From: UBA11524 sp964464815
Lineage (GTDB): Bacteria; Bacillota; Clostridia; Christensenellales; Aristaeellaceae
Assembly (NCBI GenBank): GCA_964464815.1
Contig: CAYXHF010000004.1
Span: 1-64,000, forward strand
Direction: 5' to 3'
Length of the DNA stretch: 64,000 nucleotides
Positions 7,102 to 16,357 of this stretch are shown one piece after another (position 1 is the stretch's first letter; each line of letters opens with the position of its first letter). Position numbers and translations under genes: made by a program. The notes under the pieces were generated by a model that saw nothing but the letters and a program-made list of their open reading frames with translations, was not told where the DNA came from and ran no database searches.

Positions 7102-9232
7102 TGTTCGCCACCTCCGCTCTTGCTTTCATTTTCTCGATACGATCCGTCACCGTCTTAGGCGGGCAGACCTTGGGTGCCTTCGGGTGCAGCAGCCACGTTG
7201 CCGCCCAGTGGGTATCCGTGATGGGGAATTCCGGCGGCTGCTTCTCGAAGTCAATCTTCATGGCGTAGCGGTTACGCTCCGCAAAGGCGTCACCCACCGG
7301 CGGGAAGCGCATGTCCGGCGGCGTGCCGGTGATGGCCTCCAGCGTGTCCTTGCTGTCCAGGTCGGGCATGGAGGACAACAGCGCCCAGGTGTAGGGATGC
7401 GCCGGCTCATAGAAGATTTCGCGGCTCGTGCCGTATTCGACAATCTTGCCCGCGTACATAACGGCAATCTGGTCAGCCATGTTCGCCACGACGCCCAGGT
7501 CATGGGTGATGAAGATGATGGACAGATTGCGTTCCTTCTTGAGCTTGTTAATCAGCTCCAGAATCTGCGCCTGAATCGTCACGTCCAGTGCCGTGGTCGG
7601 CTCGTCGCAAATCAGGATGTCCGGGTTCGCGGCCAGCGCAATCGCAATAACGATACGCTGACGCATGCCGCCGGAGAATTCAAACGGATACTGACGATAG
7701 CGCTTGCGCGGCTCGGAGATACCGACCTCGGCCATCAGCTTGAGGGCCTTGTTCTTCGCCGCCTGCTTGGTGATTTTCAGCACCATGCCGGATGCGTTCT
7801 CCTTCAAATAATCAATCAGCTTTTCCGTCTTCAGATGCTTGTTTTCCTGCGGCTCGCGGAGGTTGCGCTCCTCGTAATGCGCCTTCAGGTTCTGCATCAG
7901 GGAAATCATGTTTTCCTTGACCAGGTCGAAGTCAACCGTCGTGGCCATGGCGACCTTGTAGGCCTTGCCCTTGGCCGCCTTGCGCTCGGAGCGCTTCAGC
8001 TCACGGTTGTACTTGGCCTCCTTGCGGGCATTGTTGCGCTTGCCATCGTTGTAGGTGGCATAGTACGCCTTCATGCTGCCCGGGAAGGTGCAGGCCGCAG
8101 AGTCCTTGTGAATGTCGATGGGGTCCGTGGATTCTTCCACCATCTTGCACAGCGCATCGGCCGTATCCCTGAAGTCCTCGACCGTGCCGTTTTCCAGCTG
8201 GGAAATGGCCTTGGCCAGCGCCTCAACAACCGCCTGACGCTTGGTCAGATACTCCGCGTCCGCCTTCTTGATGCCGGTCGTGGCCAGATCAATGAAGTCG
8301 TTCATGAAGTTCTCGTCCATGTACTTGCGGTAGAAGGCATTCTGCGTGGCAATCGAGCCAGCAGGCACATCGCCCTGACCAAAGGTCTTGAAGTAACCCA
8401 TGGAGAAGAAGTCCGGTGCCTCCGCCTCCGTGCGGGCCAGCGCTTCGGACAGCACATCGCGCAGCGCTGCCAGCTTTTCCTTCAAGTCGATCAGATTGTC
8501 GGTGCTGAAGTTCGTGTTCTTGTTCAGCACGTCCATCTTGTCGGTGGTAACGACATAGGGGTTGATGCTGCCCTTGACGAATTCCTTCACCTGACGCAGG
8601 GTCGGCTTGTCGCTATCGGCAAATGCGTTCTTTTCCAGCACGAACAGCAGGTGGTTGATTTCTTCCATCGCGTCGCTTGCATGCTCGTGCGCGTCATTGT
8701 ACGCCTGCTCCATTTTGGTGTGCGCCAGCTCAAAGCGGTGGAACTTATCGCACACTTCCTTCACCTGACCATGCTTATCAGGGTTGGCGGCCACCATGTA
8801 CTGCTCCAGCAGCTTGAGCTTGGTGGAGAAGTTCTGTCGGGACGTGCGCTGACGTGCCTTGCCCTTGAGGAGCATGGCCTCGGTCAGCTGCTTGCCGATA
8901 CGCATGATGGGGTTCAGGGAAGACAGCGGATCCTGGAAAATCATCGCGATTTTGTCGCCGCGCAGACGATAGAAGTCGTCCTCGCTGATTTTCAGCAAAT
9001 CCTGACCGTCATAGAGAATTTCGCCGCCCTCGACGATGGAGTTACCAGCCAGAATGCCCAGAATGGCCTTGCTGGTGACGGACTTACCAGAACCAGATTC
9101 GCCGACGATTGCCAGCGTTTCGCCCTTGTGCAGGTCAAAGCTGATATCACGAACAGCCTGCACCTTGCCGCCGCTTGTGCGGAAGGACACGCGCAGATTG
9201 CGCACTTGCAGTTTCTTTTCTCTCTGTTCCAT
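7094..9232 (-). CDS. oppD: Oligopeptide ABC transporter ATPase OppD, giant form
   Basis: 712 residues, about twice the usual ~340. Walker A GESGSGKS (about 45-52) and Q-loop MIFQDP (about 100) are normal, but the signature FSGGMRQR comes only at 519, so about 350 extra residues lie between them. The insert is mostly charged helix, rich in Lys, Glu and Ala, with possible coiled coils. Walker B is ILICDEP. In the C-terminal tail the positions that normally carry cysteines are D, N, D and T (GDAFAERNRYAMKID...AATWL). The start is ATG 9232, one base after the oppC stop, preceded by AGAGG; a GTG at 9244 is less likely. Confidence 0.9.
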   Translation of the reverse strand: MEQREKKLQVRNLRVSFRTSGGKVQAVRDISFDLHKGETLAIVGESGSGKSVTSKAILGILAGNSIVEGGEILYDGQDLLKISEDDFYRLRGDKIAMIFQDPLSSLNPIMRIGKQLTEAMLLKGKARQRTSRQNFSTKLKLLEQYMVAANPDKHGQVKEVCDKFHRFELAHTKMEQAYNDAHEHASDAMEEINHLLFVLEKNAFADSDKPTLRQVKEFVKGSINPYVVTTDKMDVLNKNTNFSTDNLIDLKEKLAALRDVLSEALARTEAEAPDFFSMGYFKTFGQGDVPAGSIATQNAFYRKYMDENFMNDFIDLATTGIKKADAEYLTKRQAVVEALAKAISQLENGTVEDFRDTADALCKMVEESTDPIDIHKDSAACTFPGSMKAYYATYNDGKRNNARKEAKYNRELKRSERKAAKGKAYKVAMATTVDFDLVKENMISLMQNLKAHYEERNLREPQENKHLKTEKLIDYLKENASGMVLKITKQAAKNKALKLMAEVGISEPRKRYRQYPFEFSGGMRQRIVIAIALAANPDILICDEPTTALDVTIQAQILELINKLKKERNLSIIFITHDLGVVANMADQIAVMYAGKIVEYGTSREIFYEPAHPYTWALLSSMPDLDSKDTLEAITGTPPDMRFPPVGDAFAERNRYAMKIDFEKQPPEFPITDTHWAATWLLHPKAPKVCPPKTVTDRIEKMKARAEVANNG

Positions 9233-9233
9233 G

Positions 9234-10766
9234 TTACTCAGCACCTCTCAAAGACGGGTTGAAGGCATCGCGCAGACCGTTGCCAAACAGGTTGAATGCA
9301 ATTTCCAGCAGCGCAATGAACAACGCCGGGAACAGGATGATATAGGGATCGGTGGACAGATAGTTCTTACCATTGGCCAGCATCGTACCAACGCTGGTCA
9401 TGGTAGAGGACTCCAGGTTCACGATGCCCAAATACGTCAAGCTCGACTCGGAGAAGATGACGCCCGGGATGACCAGCACGGAGCCGGTAATAATCGTACC
9501 CAGAGAGTTGGGGAAGATGTGCTTGAACATCAGGCGCAGGTCGCTGGCACCCAGCGTGCGGGCCGCCAGAATGTACTCCTGACCCTTGAAGCGGTAGAAC
9601 TGCATACGCACACGGCTGGCCATGCCAATCCAGCCCGTCAGCACGAAGGCGAAAATCAGTGACCACACAGGGCCAACGATTTTTGCCAGATGCAGCTGGA
9701 ACAGCGTCGTCACAACCATGAACGGCACACCGCTCAGCACGTCCGCGAAGCGCTCCATCGCCAGGTCAACCCAGCCGCCATAGTAGCCTTCCACCGCGCC
9801 GTAGAACGTGCCGATGAGCAGGTTAATCAGCGAGATGCAGATGGCCAGGATGAAGGAGAAACGCGCACCGGCGGCCAGACGGGTGAAAATGTCCTGACCG
9901 GCGGCATTCGTGCCGAACACGAACGCAGGCTCAAAGCCATAGCGATAGATGAAGTAGTTGTACTTATCCACGCGCACCACGTAGCCTTTGTTGTCGGACG
10001 TACCGGTCACACGGGCATACGCCAGCGGCTTTTCGGGATCGTTGTCCGCCTCAATGCGCAGGGAATGATAGGACGTATCGGTCGGCGTGGTCGTGCGGTA
10101 GATGGGCTGCAGGTTGCCTTCCTTATCCAGCTCCGGCTTGCCCTTCTTGCTGACCTTGTACCAAACGTTGGCGTCGGACTGCTTGGCATCGGTAATTGCC
10201 GGATAGATGACCTGAATCTGATTGTCGTCCTGCCATTTTTGCAGATCTTCATACTGCGCAGGCGTCAGCGTCAGCTGCATCATGCCCATGCCCTGATACG
10301 TGTCATACACGATGTCGTAGTAGAGCGTCTTGCTGTTGCTCGTGGCATCCTCATGGGCATCGTTGATGATTTCCTTGACGGGCGCGTGACCAGTTTCCTG
10401 GGTAATCGCGTTCATCTTGATGTAGTCCGTCTCGTTAATCTTACGAGTCTTCATACCATCCATGCCCAGCCAGCCCAGGCCGTTGACCTTCGGCGGCAGC
10501 TTCACGTACTGCAGGTACGTCGTATCGCGCAGGGCACGGGTGTAGTTGTTTTCAAACGCCACCGGAACGATGATGGCGTAGAGGGCCAGCAGCACAATGA
10601 TGCCAGCAGCCACAACGGACGCCTTATTGCGGCAGAAGCGGCTCAGCGCATCTCGGAATGCACCAATCGGCTTACTTTCCAGCGCTTTGTCGTGATTTCG
10701 TCCTTCCATGGGGACGATTTCAAAGAGTTCATCAGACAAATCGCTATAATTCATCTTCTCTTTCAT
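9234..10766 (-). CDS. oppC: Oligopeptide ABC transporter permease OppC, with large loop
   Basis: 510 residues against ~300 for typical OppC. After an N-terminal cytoplasmic stretch and first helix (about 50-70) comes an outside loop of about 200 residues (Tyr/Asp/Thr-rich, 75-280). Then the standard FGTNAAGQDIFTRLAAGARFS motif region, five more helices and the EAA-type coupling loop (EYILAARTLGASD). The ATG shares one base with the oppB stop codon. The extra loop faces the solute-binding protein and may help dock the equally enlarged OppA. Confidence 0.9.
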   Translation of the reverse strand: MKEKMNYSDLSDELFEIVPMEGRNHDKALESKPIGAFRDALSRFCRNKASVVAAGIIVLLALYAIIVPVAFENNYTRALRDTTYLQYVKLPPKVNGLGWLGMDGMKTRKINETDYIKMNAITQETGHAPVKEIINDAHEDATSNSKTLYYDIVYDTYQGMGMMQLTLTPAQYEDLQKWQDDNQIQVIYPAITDAKQSDANVWYKVSKKGKPELDKEGNLQPIYRTTTPTDTSYHSLRIEADNDPEKPLAYARVTGTSDNKGYVVRVDKYNYFIYRYGFEPAFVFGTNAAGQDIFTRLAAGARFSFILAICISLINLLIGTFYGAVEGYYGGWVDLAMERFADVLSGVPFMVVTTLFQLHLAKIVGPVWSLIFAFVLTGWIGMASRVRMQFYRFKGQEYILAARTLGASDLRLMFKHIFPNSLGTIITGSVLVIPGVIFSESSLTYLGIVNLESSTMTSVGTMLANGKNYLSTDPYIILFPALFIALLEIAFNLFGNGLRDAFNPSLRGAE

Positions 10767-11725
10767 TATTTCTTGCTCCCCATTCTGATTCTAGGATCGA
10801 TGAAACCATAGCTGATGTCCACCACGATGGAAGACAGCAGGCCAATCAACGTATAGAAGGCCGTCAGCAGCAGGAAGAAGTTGTAGTCCGGCGGCGTCGA
10901 GGTAATCGAGGAGACGTACAGCGGGCCAACACCCGGAATACCGAAAATCTGCTCGATAATCAGCGAACCGGACATGATGCCAATGAATTCGCCCAGAATC
11001 ATCGGGAAAACAGGCACCATGGCGTTGCGCATGGCGTGACGGATGGTCGTCTGGGCGCGGCTCAGACCCTTGGTACGCGCCAGCAGCAGGAAGTCGCTGG
11101 TCAGCACCTCGGTCAGCTCCGCACGGACATAACGCGTCAGGCCAGCAATCGTACCAAAGCCCAGCGACAGCACGGCCGGCACGACGGACACGAACATATC
11201 CCAGGAGAAGTAGTCATAGCCAGACTTCATCTGGAAGGGGAACCACTGTAATTTGAAGCACAGAATATATTGCACCAAGAATGCATATATATAGCTTGGC
11301 ACGGATACGAACACCATAACGGCCGTGGAAATGAAGTGATCCTGCCACGTGTTCTTCTTCAGTGCCGCATAGATACCAAACAGCAGACCCAGCGGAACGG
11401 CGAAAATCATCGTGTACACGTTGACCATGACCGTCGCGGGCATCTTCTCCATAAAGACGCTCCATACTTCCTTGCCGGGATAGAGCATTTCACTAATGCC
11501 CCAGTCACCGCCCAGGAGGGAATTCTTGATGAAGATGCCATACTGTTCAATCAAGGGTTTGTTGTAACCCAGTGCCTCGCGGCGCATTTCAATCAGCGCC
11601 TGGTCCTTACCAAACTGCTCGGCTGGCTTGCTCGGCAAAAGCTTTACAAGCACAAAGCACATGGAGATGATAATCATAAACACCATCAACATGAGCAGAA
11701 TTCTTTGTAATACATACTTGAACAT
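10766..11725 (-). CDS. oppB: Oligopeptide ABC transporter permease OppB
   Basis: 319 residues, normal for OppB. N-terminal helix FKYVLQRILLMLMVFMIII, six predicted membrane segments and an EAA-type loop (FLLLARTKGLSRAQTTIRHAMRNA). It forms the membrane channel with OppC. I chose ATG 11725, with AAGGGG 7 bases upstream. It is separated from oppA by about 475 bp of non-coding DNA containing two hairpin structures, which suggests different transcript levels for oppA and oppBCDF. Confidence 0.92.
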   Translation of the reverse strand: MFKYVLQRILLMLMVFMIIISMCFVLVKLLPSKPAEQFGKDQALIEMRREALGYNKPLIEQYGIFIKNSLLGGDWGISEMLYPGKEVWSVFMEKMPATVMVNVYTMIFAVPLGLLFGIYAALKKNTWQDHFISTAVMVFVSVPSYIYAFLVQYILCFKLQWFPFQMKSGYDYFSWDMFVSVVPAVLSLGFGTIAGLTRYVRAELTEVLTSDFLLLARTKGLSRAQTTIRHAMRNAMVPVFPMILGEFIGIMSGSLIIEQIFGIPGVGPLYVSSITSTPPDYNFFLLLTAFYTLIGLLSSIVVDISYGFIDPRIRMGSKK

Positions 11726-11747
11726 GCTGTAGCCCCTTTCCATTTTT

Positions 11748-11834
11748 TACGGCTGCATCCGTACCGACTTTTTGTCAGCGATGTACCATTTTTCTTCCCC
11801 GGCGCAAGCGCACCCGCCACCAGGTGCAGCCGTA
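11748..11834 (-). promoter_or_regulatory. Long-range hairpin in the oppB leader
   Basis: TACGGCTGCA (11748-11757) and TGCAGCCGTA (11825-11834) are exact inverted repeats 67 bp apart. A smaller GC-rich hairpin lies within (GGCGCAAGCGCACC region). The structure ends about 20 bases before the oppB start, next to its ribosome-binding site. No known riboswitch class was recognised. Confidence 0.4.
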
Positions 11835-12103
11835 AGAAATGAATCTTTGCTTTCTTTCTCCTCCGGCGCATGACGTGTCGGAGGGATTTTTGTCGTCGCA
11901 GATTCCCAAACCCCTTGATTTTCCTGCATTTGCGGAATTTCGCGTTTTTTCTGTTTTTACTACGAGGAAATTTCCACGTTCGCAAAATTTCCCCACATTC
12001 AAGTTTATACGCAAATGAATCCAAGGCGTGGAAGCAGCGTGACAGCCTTTTCCCCACCTTGGTGCTCATAACCCCGGCTATGCAGTTGTCCGGTGAAGGC
12101 CAA

Positions 12104-12141
12104 CCCAGCGGCGGAAGGACCAAGGTTCTTCCGCCGCCGGG
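12104..12141 (-). promoter_or_regulatory. Strong hairpin after oppA
   Basis: GCGGCGGAAG (12108-12117) pairs with CTTCCGCCGC (12128-12137), extended by CCC/GGG after one mismatch. There is no T tract, so it is more likely an mRNA 3'-end stabiliser for oppA than a terminator. The rest of 11835-12103 is AT-rich and I see no gene in it. Confidence 0.6.
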
Positions 12142-12199
12142 AAAAGTTTTCACCAGTTGCGGGTGTTATCGGCACCCTGTTTGCAAGACGCTGTGCGAA

Positions 12200-14659
12200 T
12201 TACTTGTAGTTCAGCACGCCGCCCTGCTCAGCCACGAAGGCTTCCCACTCGGCATCAGTGTAGTTGTACGTGAGGTACTTCACGCTGTTGCCGTAGGACA
12301 TCGGGAAGATTTCTTCCTCGGTGTAGAAGTTGATCTTCATGCCCTTCAGGCCCATGGACGCGTCGTTCGTGGTGGGAATGAAGTTGTAGTTCTGCAGCAT
12401 GGTGTTCTCCAGCGCAGCCAGAACCAGCAGACGGTCATTCGCCTTCACAGCGTCGTAGCTGTAGGGCAGGTTCATCTCAACAGCCTCGCCGTTCTCGTCG
12501 GTCACCTTCAGCGTGGTGCCGTTGATGATCTCGTACCAGGACACAGCGTCGGTGGTGTAGGTGCCGCTAGACAGGGTAACCGTCACCATGGTCTCGCTGT
12601 AGTCAACCGCCTGGTCATACTGGTAGTTCTGGGACAGATAAGCTTCCATCAGGCTGTAGGGATCGAAGGTGGAACCATTCCAGCCGACCAGGAACAGCAT
12701 ATCGACCTGGTTGTTACGCAGGGCGTCGCCGAAGCCGTTGCCGATGGTGTCGTCACGGGTGAAGGTCAGCTTGCCTTCCAGCTTGGTGCCAACAACAGCC
12801 TCGGTGTAGTTGTTCACGAGGAACTCGTAGCCCAGGTTGTAGGTGGTGGAAGAAGCAGAGGGCAGACCAATCACGATCTGAACGGTGTCTTCTTCGGTCA
12901 TCAGGCCGGTCTCGATGGCGATGTCGTAAGCCTTGTTGAAGTAGTCACGAGCCATCTCCAGGTTGTAGCCGGTCAGAGAATCAATCGCGTCGTCGTTGGT
13001 GGCATACAGCTTGCCTTCGCCAACTTCTTCGGACAGACCCCAGAAGTCAACCAGCGCCTGCTTGGCAGCGTCGGTGGAACGATAGAAGATAGCATTTTCC
13101 GGATCGCCAACGATGGTGTCACCGAACAGGCCGAAGGCCGGAGCGGAGCCAGGCACGCAGGCGATGTTGAAGGCCGCACGGTCCAGAGAGAAGGACAGCG
13201 CCTGACGGAATTCCTTCACGGTCAGGATGGTCTTGTTGATGTGCTCACCAGCCGTCTCCTGATTCTTCTTCAGGGCAGCCATGTTGGGGTTCAGGGTGAT
13301 AGCGAAGACAGAAGCGCCTTCAAAGGTGTAGGCATAGTCGGAGTTCTCGTACTCGGACGCATAGTCAGCGGTCAGACCCTTGTAGTCCAGCTGGCCAGCC
13401 AGGAACATTTCCATAGCGGTGGAATCTTCCTTGACATAGGTCGCCACACGACGGGTGGTCTGATAGAAGCCCTTCCATTCGGGCACGTTGTAGCCGTACC
13501 AGTTGAGGTTCTTCTCCAGCACGATTTCCTTATCAGCCTGGAAGGAGGTCAGCTTGTAGGGGCCATAGGACATGGTGGTCTCAACAGAAGTGCCGTAGTT
13601 GTTGGTGTAAACACCATTCTCGTACTTCTCGCACTTCTCGTACAGATCCTTGTTGACCAGGGTCAGGCCAAGGTTGTACTTCAGCTGGAAGCCCAGCAGG
13701 GGCTTGTCAACGATGAAGACCACTTCGGTGTCGCTCAGCGCCAGAACGCCAACTTCGTCGAAGGACATTTCGTCATTCTGAGAGCCCAGCAGCGCGAACT
13801 CTTCCCATTCCTGGTAAGCGTAGTCGCCAGCAGAAGCAGCATAGTCTTCCACGGTCGCAGCGCCATGCATGTTGGCAACCAGCAGCTGCATCGTGTCAAC
13901 GATTTCAGCCGTGACCTTCACATAGCCGTTGGTGTCAGCCGCAGCAGACAGCACAGCCCAGACGTCATCGGAGATGTAGCCGCCAGCAGCATAGTAGGCT
14001 TCCAGGGTGTTGGAGGACCACTGGTTGCTGTTCTTCAGGCAGACCGCAACGTCCTTGCCGTCCAGCGTGTAGTAGCCGTCGTCGCCAACGGTGTACGCGC
14101 TCTCGTCAACGTAGTTGGTCAGGTCGGAGTTCAGCTGGCTGCTGTAAGCATAGATGCCGGACTTCGCATAAGCTTCCGCGTTGTGGATGGGAGCGGAGCC
14201 GTTGTACAGGCTGTCAGCACGATAGTTGGCGGCCAGCGGGTTCAGCTGCTTCATCGCGGAGTAGACGAAATCGGCCGCCGTGATGGGCGTGCCATCTTCC
14301 CACTTCAGGTCGTCACGCAGGGTGTACTTCCAAGCGCGAGCGGTGTCGCCCTCAGCGATGCCCCACTTTTCGCCAACATAGTCAGCGGTGACATCGACCG
14401 GATCGCCAACAACCATGGTCGGAATCATGGTGTAGGAATCCATGGTCTCGTTATAATCGAACTCATAGAAGCCATCAGTGATGTAGGCCAGCACGGCGTC
14501 ATTGTCCGTGGCAGTCTTATACTGATGGGGGTTCCAGTTCGTCGGGAACGTAGACAGGTAGGTGTTGTAGGTGTAAGACGGTTCTTCAGCGGTCTCGGCA
14601 AATGCGCACACGCTCAGCAGCATGCAGGCAGCCAGAACCAGAGAAAGAAGCTTCTTCAT
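12200..14659 (-). CDS. oppA: Oligopeptide-binding protein OppA, enlarged, SBP family 5
   Basis: 819 residues, against 540-600 for common family 5 binding proteins. The signal peptide MKKLLSLVLAACMLLSVCAFA looks like a signal peptidase I type with AFA before Glu22; the early LAAC resembles a lipobox but is followed by more hydrophobic residues. The mature protein starts with the family-like YNTYLSTFPTNWNPH segment and has ADFVYSAMKQLNP and EFRQALSFSLDRAAF. Extra length is spread through the N-terminal half (e.g. 150-300). ATG 14659 follows AAGGAGG. It has a near-consensus promoter (14708-14737). Confidence 0.9.
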   Translation of the reverse strand: MKKLLSLVLAACMLLSVCAFAETAEEPSYTYNTYLSTFPTNWNPHQYKTATDNDAVLAYITDGFYEFDYNETMDSYTMIPTMVVGDPVDVTADYVGEKWGIAEGDTARAWKYTLRDDLKWEDGTPITAADFVYSAMKQLNPLAANYRADSLYNGSAPIHNAEAYAKSGIYAYSSQLNSDLTNYVDESAYTVGDDGYYTLDGKDVAVCLKNSNQWSSNTLEAYYAAGGYISDDVWAVLSAAADTNGYVKVTAEIVDTMQLLVANMHGAATVEDYAASAGDYAYQEWEEFALLGSQNDEMSFDEVGVLALSDTEVVFIVDKPLLGFQLKYNLGLTLVNKDLYEKCEKYENGVYTNNYGTSVETTMSYGPYKLTSFQADKEIVLEKNLNWYGYNVPEWKGFYQTTRRVATYVKEDSTAMEMFLAGQLDYKGLTADYASEYENSDYAYTFEGASVFAITLNPNMAALKKNQETAGEHINKTILTVKEFRQALSFSLDRAAFNIACVPGSAPAFGLFGDTIVGDPENAIFYRSTDAAKQALVDFWGLSEEVGEGKLYATNDDAIDSLTGYNLEMARDYFNKAYDIAIETGLMTEEDTVQIVIGLPSASSTTYNLGYEFLVNNYTEAVVGTKLEGKLTFTRDDTIGNGFGDALRNNQVDMLFLVGWNGSTFDPYSLMEAYLSQNYQYDQAVDYSETMVTVTLSSGTYTTDAVSWYEIINGTTLKVTDENGEAVEMNLPYSYDAVKANDRLLVLAALENTMLQNYNFIPTTNDASMGLKGMKINFYTEEEIFPMSYGNSVKYLTYNYTDAEWEAFVAEQGGVLNYK

Positions 14660-14707
14660 GGTCTTTACCCTCCTTACGATTTCGTATCCGCAAGATACGT
14701 ATACCCT

Positions 14708-14737
14708 ATTATAGGTGAATGGCCTTTTCTTTGTCAA
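14708..14737 (-). promoter_or_regulatory. oppA promoter
   Basis: On the minus strand a consensus TTGACA, 18 bp, and TATAAT, about 45 bp upstream of the oppA start. Both hexamers are perfect, predicting high expression. Confidence 0.85.
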
Positions 14738-14896
14738 GGGGGATTTGCCGGTAAAACTGGGGTTTTTCGCCCGAAAAAACAAAAAAAGACCGTGCAAACC
14801 CTTGATTTTCCTGACTGGAAACGTTACCGTACTTGCTTTGTTTTTTTGGTGTATTTCTGGCCAATTTGCTGTCCCAGGCACCCAGTAGGCCCTTGC

Positions 14897-14925
14897 TTGA
14901 CTTTCCTATTTTCATGCATTATACT
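14897..14925 (+). promoter_or_regulatory. MATE gene promoter
   Basis: TTGACT, 17 bp, TATACT, with AAAGGAG and ATG 14954 shortly downstream. It diverges from the oppA promoter; the 150 bp between them are AT-rich with no gene. Confidence 0.8.
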
Positions 14926-14953
14926 GAATAATATACAGAAAGGAGCGTATTTC

Positions 14954-16282
14954 ATGCATGCCGACTTGACCCGTGGGCCCATTTCCCGTGGTCTGATTCG
15001 TTTTTCCTTGCCGCTGATGGCCGGCAATTTGCTTCAGCAGCTCTACACGCTGGTGGATACCTATGTCGTTGGACGCTATTGTGGCCAGACGCCCCTGGCG
15101 GCTGTCGGCAGTGCATTCTCCGTCATGATTCTTTTGACCAGCATCCTCACCGGGCTGTGTATGGGCAGTGGCGTGGTTGTCAGCCAGCTGTTCGGTCAGG
15201 ACGACAGGCCCGGCATCCGGAAGGCCGTCGGCAATGCATTTGTGCTTATTGGCGGCATTGCGGTGCTGCTGGTCGGCTTGTCGTATCTGCTTTTGCCACA
15301 GATGATGGTCCTGCTCCGCATTCCCGAGGCGGCGCAGGGTGATTTGCGCTGTTATCTGCTGATTGTGTTCGCGGGGCTGCTGCCGACCTGCCTGTACCAT
15401 TTTGCCTCGGGCATGCTCCGGGCTGTGGGCAATTCAGTCACGCCGCTGCTGTTCCTGCTGTTTTCCTCTTTCACCAATGTCGCTCTGGACTTCTGGTTTG
15501 TCGCGGGATGCTCCTGGGGCGTGGCCGGTGCGGCATGGGCGACCCTGCTTTCGCAGGTGCTTTGTGCGATTGCCTGCGGGCTGTATCTGCTGCATTCACC
15601 CCTGCTGCGGCCTTCGCGGCAGGATTTTCGCCCGGATGGCCAGCTGTTCCGGCGCATTCTGAGCGTTTCCGCGCTCAGCAGCATTCAGCAATCCATCATG
15701 AATTTCGGCATCCTGTGCGTTCAGTCTCTGGTGAATAGCTTCGGTCTGGCCGCCATGGCCGCCTTTGCTGCGGGCGTGAAGATTGACTCCCTTGCCTACA
15801 GCCCTGCACAGGATTTCGGCAACGGCTTTGCCACCTTCGTCGCCCAGAATCAGGGCGCGCACCAGCCCGACCGCCTCCGCAAGGGCATCCGGACGGCCTT
15901 CCTGCTGTCGGGCAGCTTCTGCGTGGCTGTCTCCGTGATTGTCGCGGTGCTGGCGCGGCCATTGCTGCTGATTTTTCTGGAAAACGCATCACCCGAGGCG
16001 CTTGCCATCGGCGTGACATACCTGCGCACGGAAGGGCTGTGCTACATCGGCATCGGCTTTTTGTTCCTGCTCTACGCCACCTTCCGTGGCCTGGAGCAAG
16101 CCGGCATGAGCATTGTGCTGACCGTCATTTCGCTTGGACTGCGCGTGGCGCTGTCGTATGCGTTTTCTCCACGCTTTGGCATGATGGCGATTTGGCTCTC
16201 GATTCCTGCGGGCTGGCTTGTGGCGGATATTGTGGGCCTGCTGGCACTGCTGCGCAGGGGACTGCTCCGGGTGCGGGCATAA
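14954..16282 (+). CDS. MATE-family efflux transporter
   Basis: 442 residues with about twelve membrane segments. The N-terminus SLPLMAGNLLQQLYTLVDTYVVGRYCGQ and the matching repeat in the second half (SALSSIQQSIMNFGILCVQSLVNSFG) show the two-fold MATE repeat. Such proteins exchange Na+ or H+ for cationic drugs or metabolites. The frame stays open far upstream, but that part is antisense to oppA; ATG 14954 has its own ribosome-binding site and promoter. Substrate unknown. Confidence 0.92.
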   Translation: MHADLTRGPISRGLIRFSLPLMAGNLLQQLYTLVDTYVVGRYCGQTPLAAVGSAFSVMILLTSILTGLCMGSGVVVSQLFGQDDRPGIRKAVGNAFVLIGGIAVLLVGLSYLLLPQMMVLLRIPEAAQGDLRCYLLIVFAGLLPTCLYHFASGMLRAVGNSVTPLLFLLFSSFTNVALDFWFVAGCSWGVAGAAWATLLSQVLCAIACGLYLLHSPLLRPSRQDFRPDGQLFRRILSVSALSSIQQSIMNFGILCVQSLVNSFGLAAMAAFAAGVKIDSLAYSPAQDFGNGFATFVAQNQGAHQPDRLRKGIRTAFLLSGSFCVAVSVIVAVLARPLLLIFLENASPEALAIGVTYLRTEGLCYIGIGFLFLLYATFRGLEQAGMSIVLTVISLGLRVALSYAFSPRFGMMAIWLSIPAGWLVADIVGLLALLRRGLLRVRA

Positions 16283-16299
16283 TTTTTCTTCCACTATAT

Positions 16300-16356
16300 A
16301 AGAAACTCGGACGCTGCGTGAAAGCCACTTTTGCTTTCCCAGCGTCCGAGTTTCTT
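16300..16356. terminator. Bidirectional terminator between convergent genes
   Basis: AGAAACTCGGACGCTG (16301-16316) pairs with CAGCGTCCGAGTTTCT (16340-16355). It separates the MATE gene from the convergent metallo-hydrolase gene. Confidence 0.85.
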
Positions 16357-16357
16357 A

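Noticed and set aside
11775..12153. Small minus-strand frames between oppA and oppB
   Set aside because: Overlapping Lys/Arg-rich frames without good starts in AT-rich, hairpin-containing DNA.
11870..14953. Very long plus-strand open frame leading into the MATE gene
   Set aside because: This part is antisense to oppA, His/Val/Gln-rich and matches no family. The MATE gene has its own promoter, ribosome-binding site and start at 14954.
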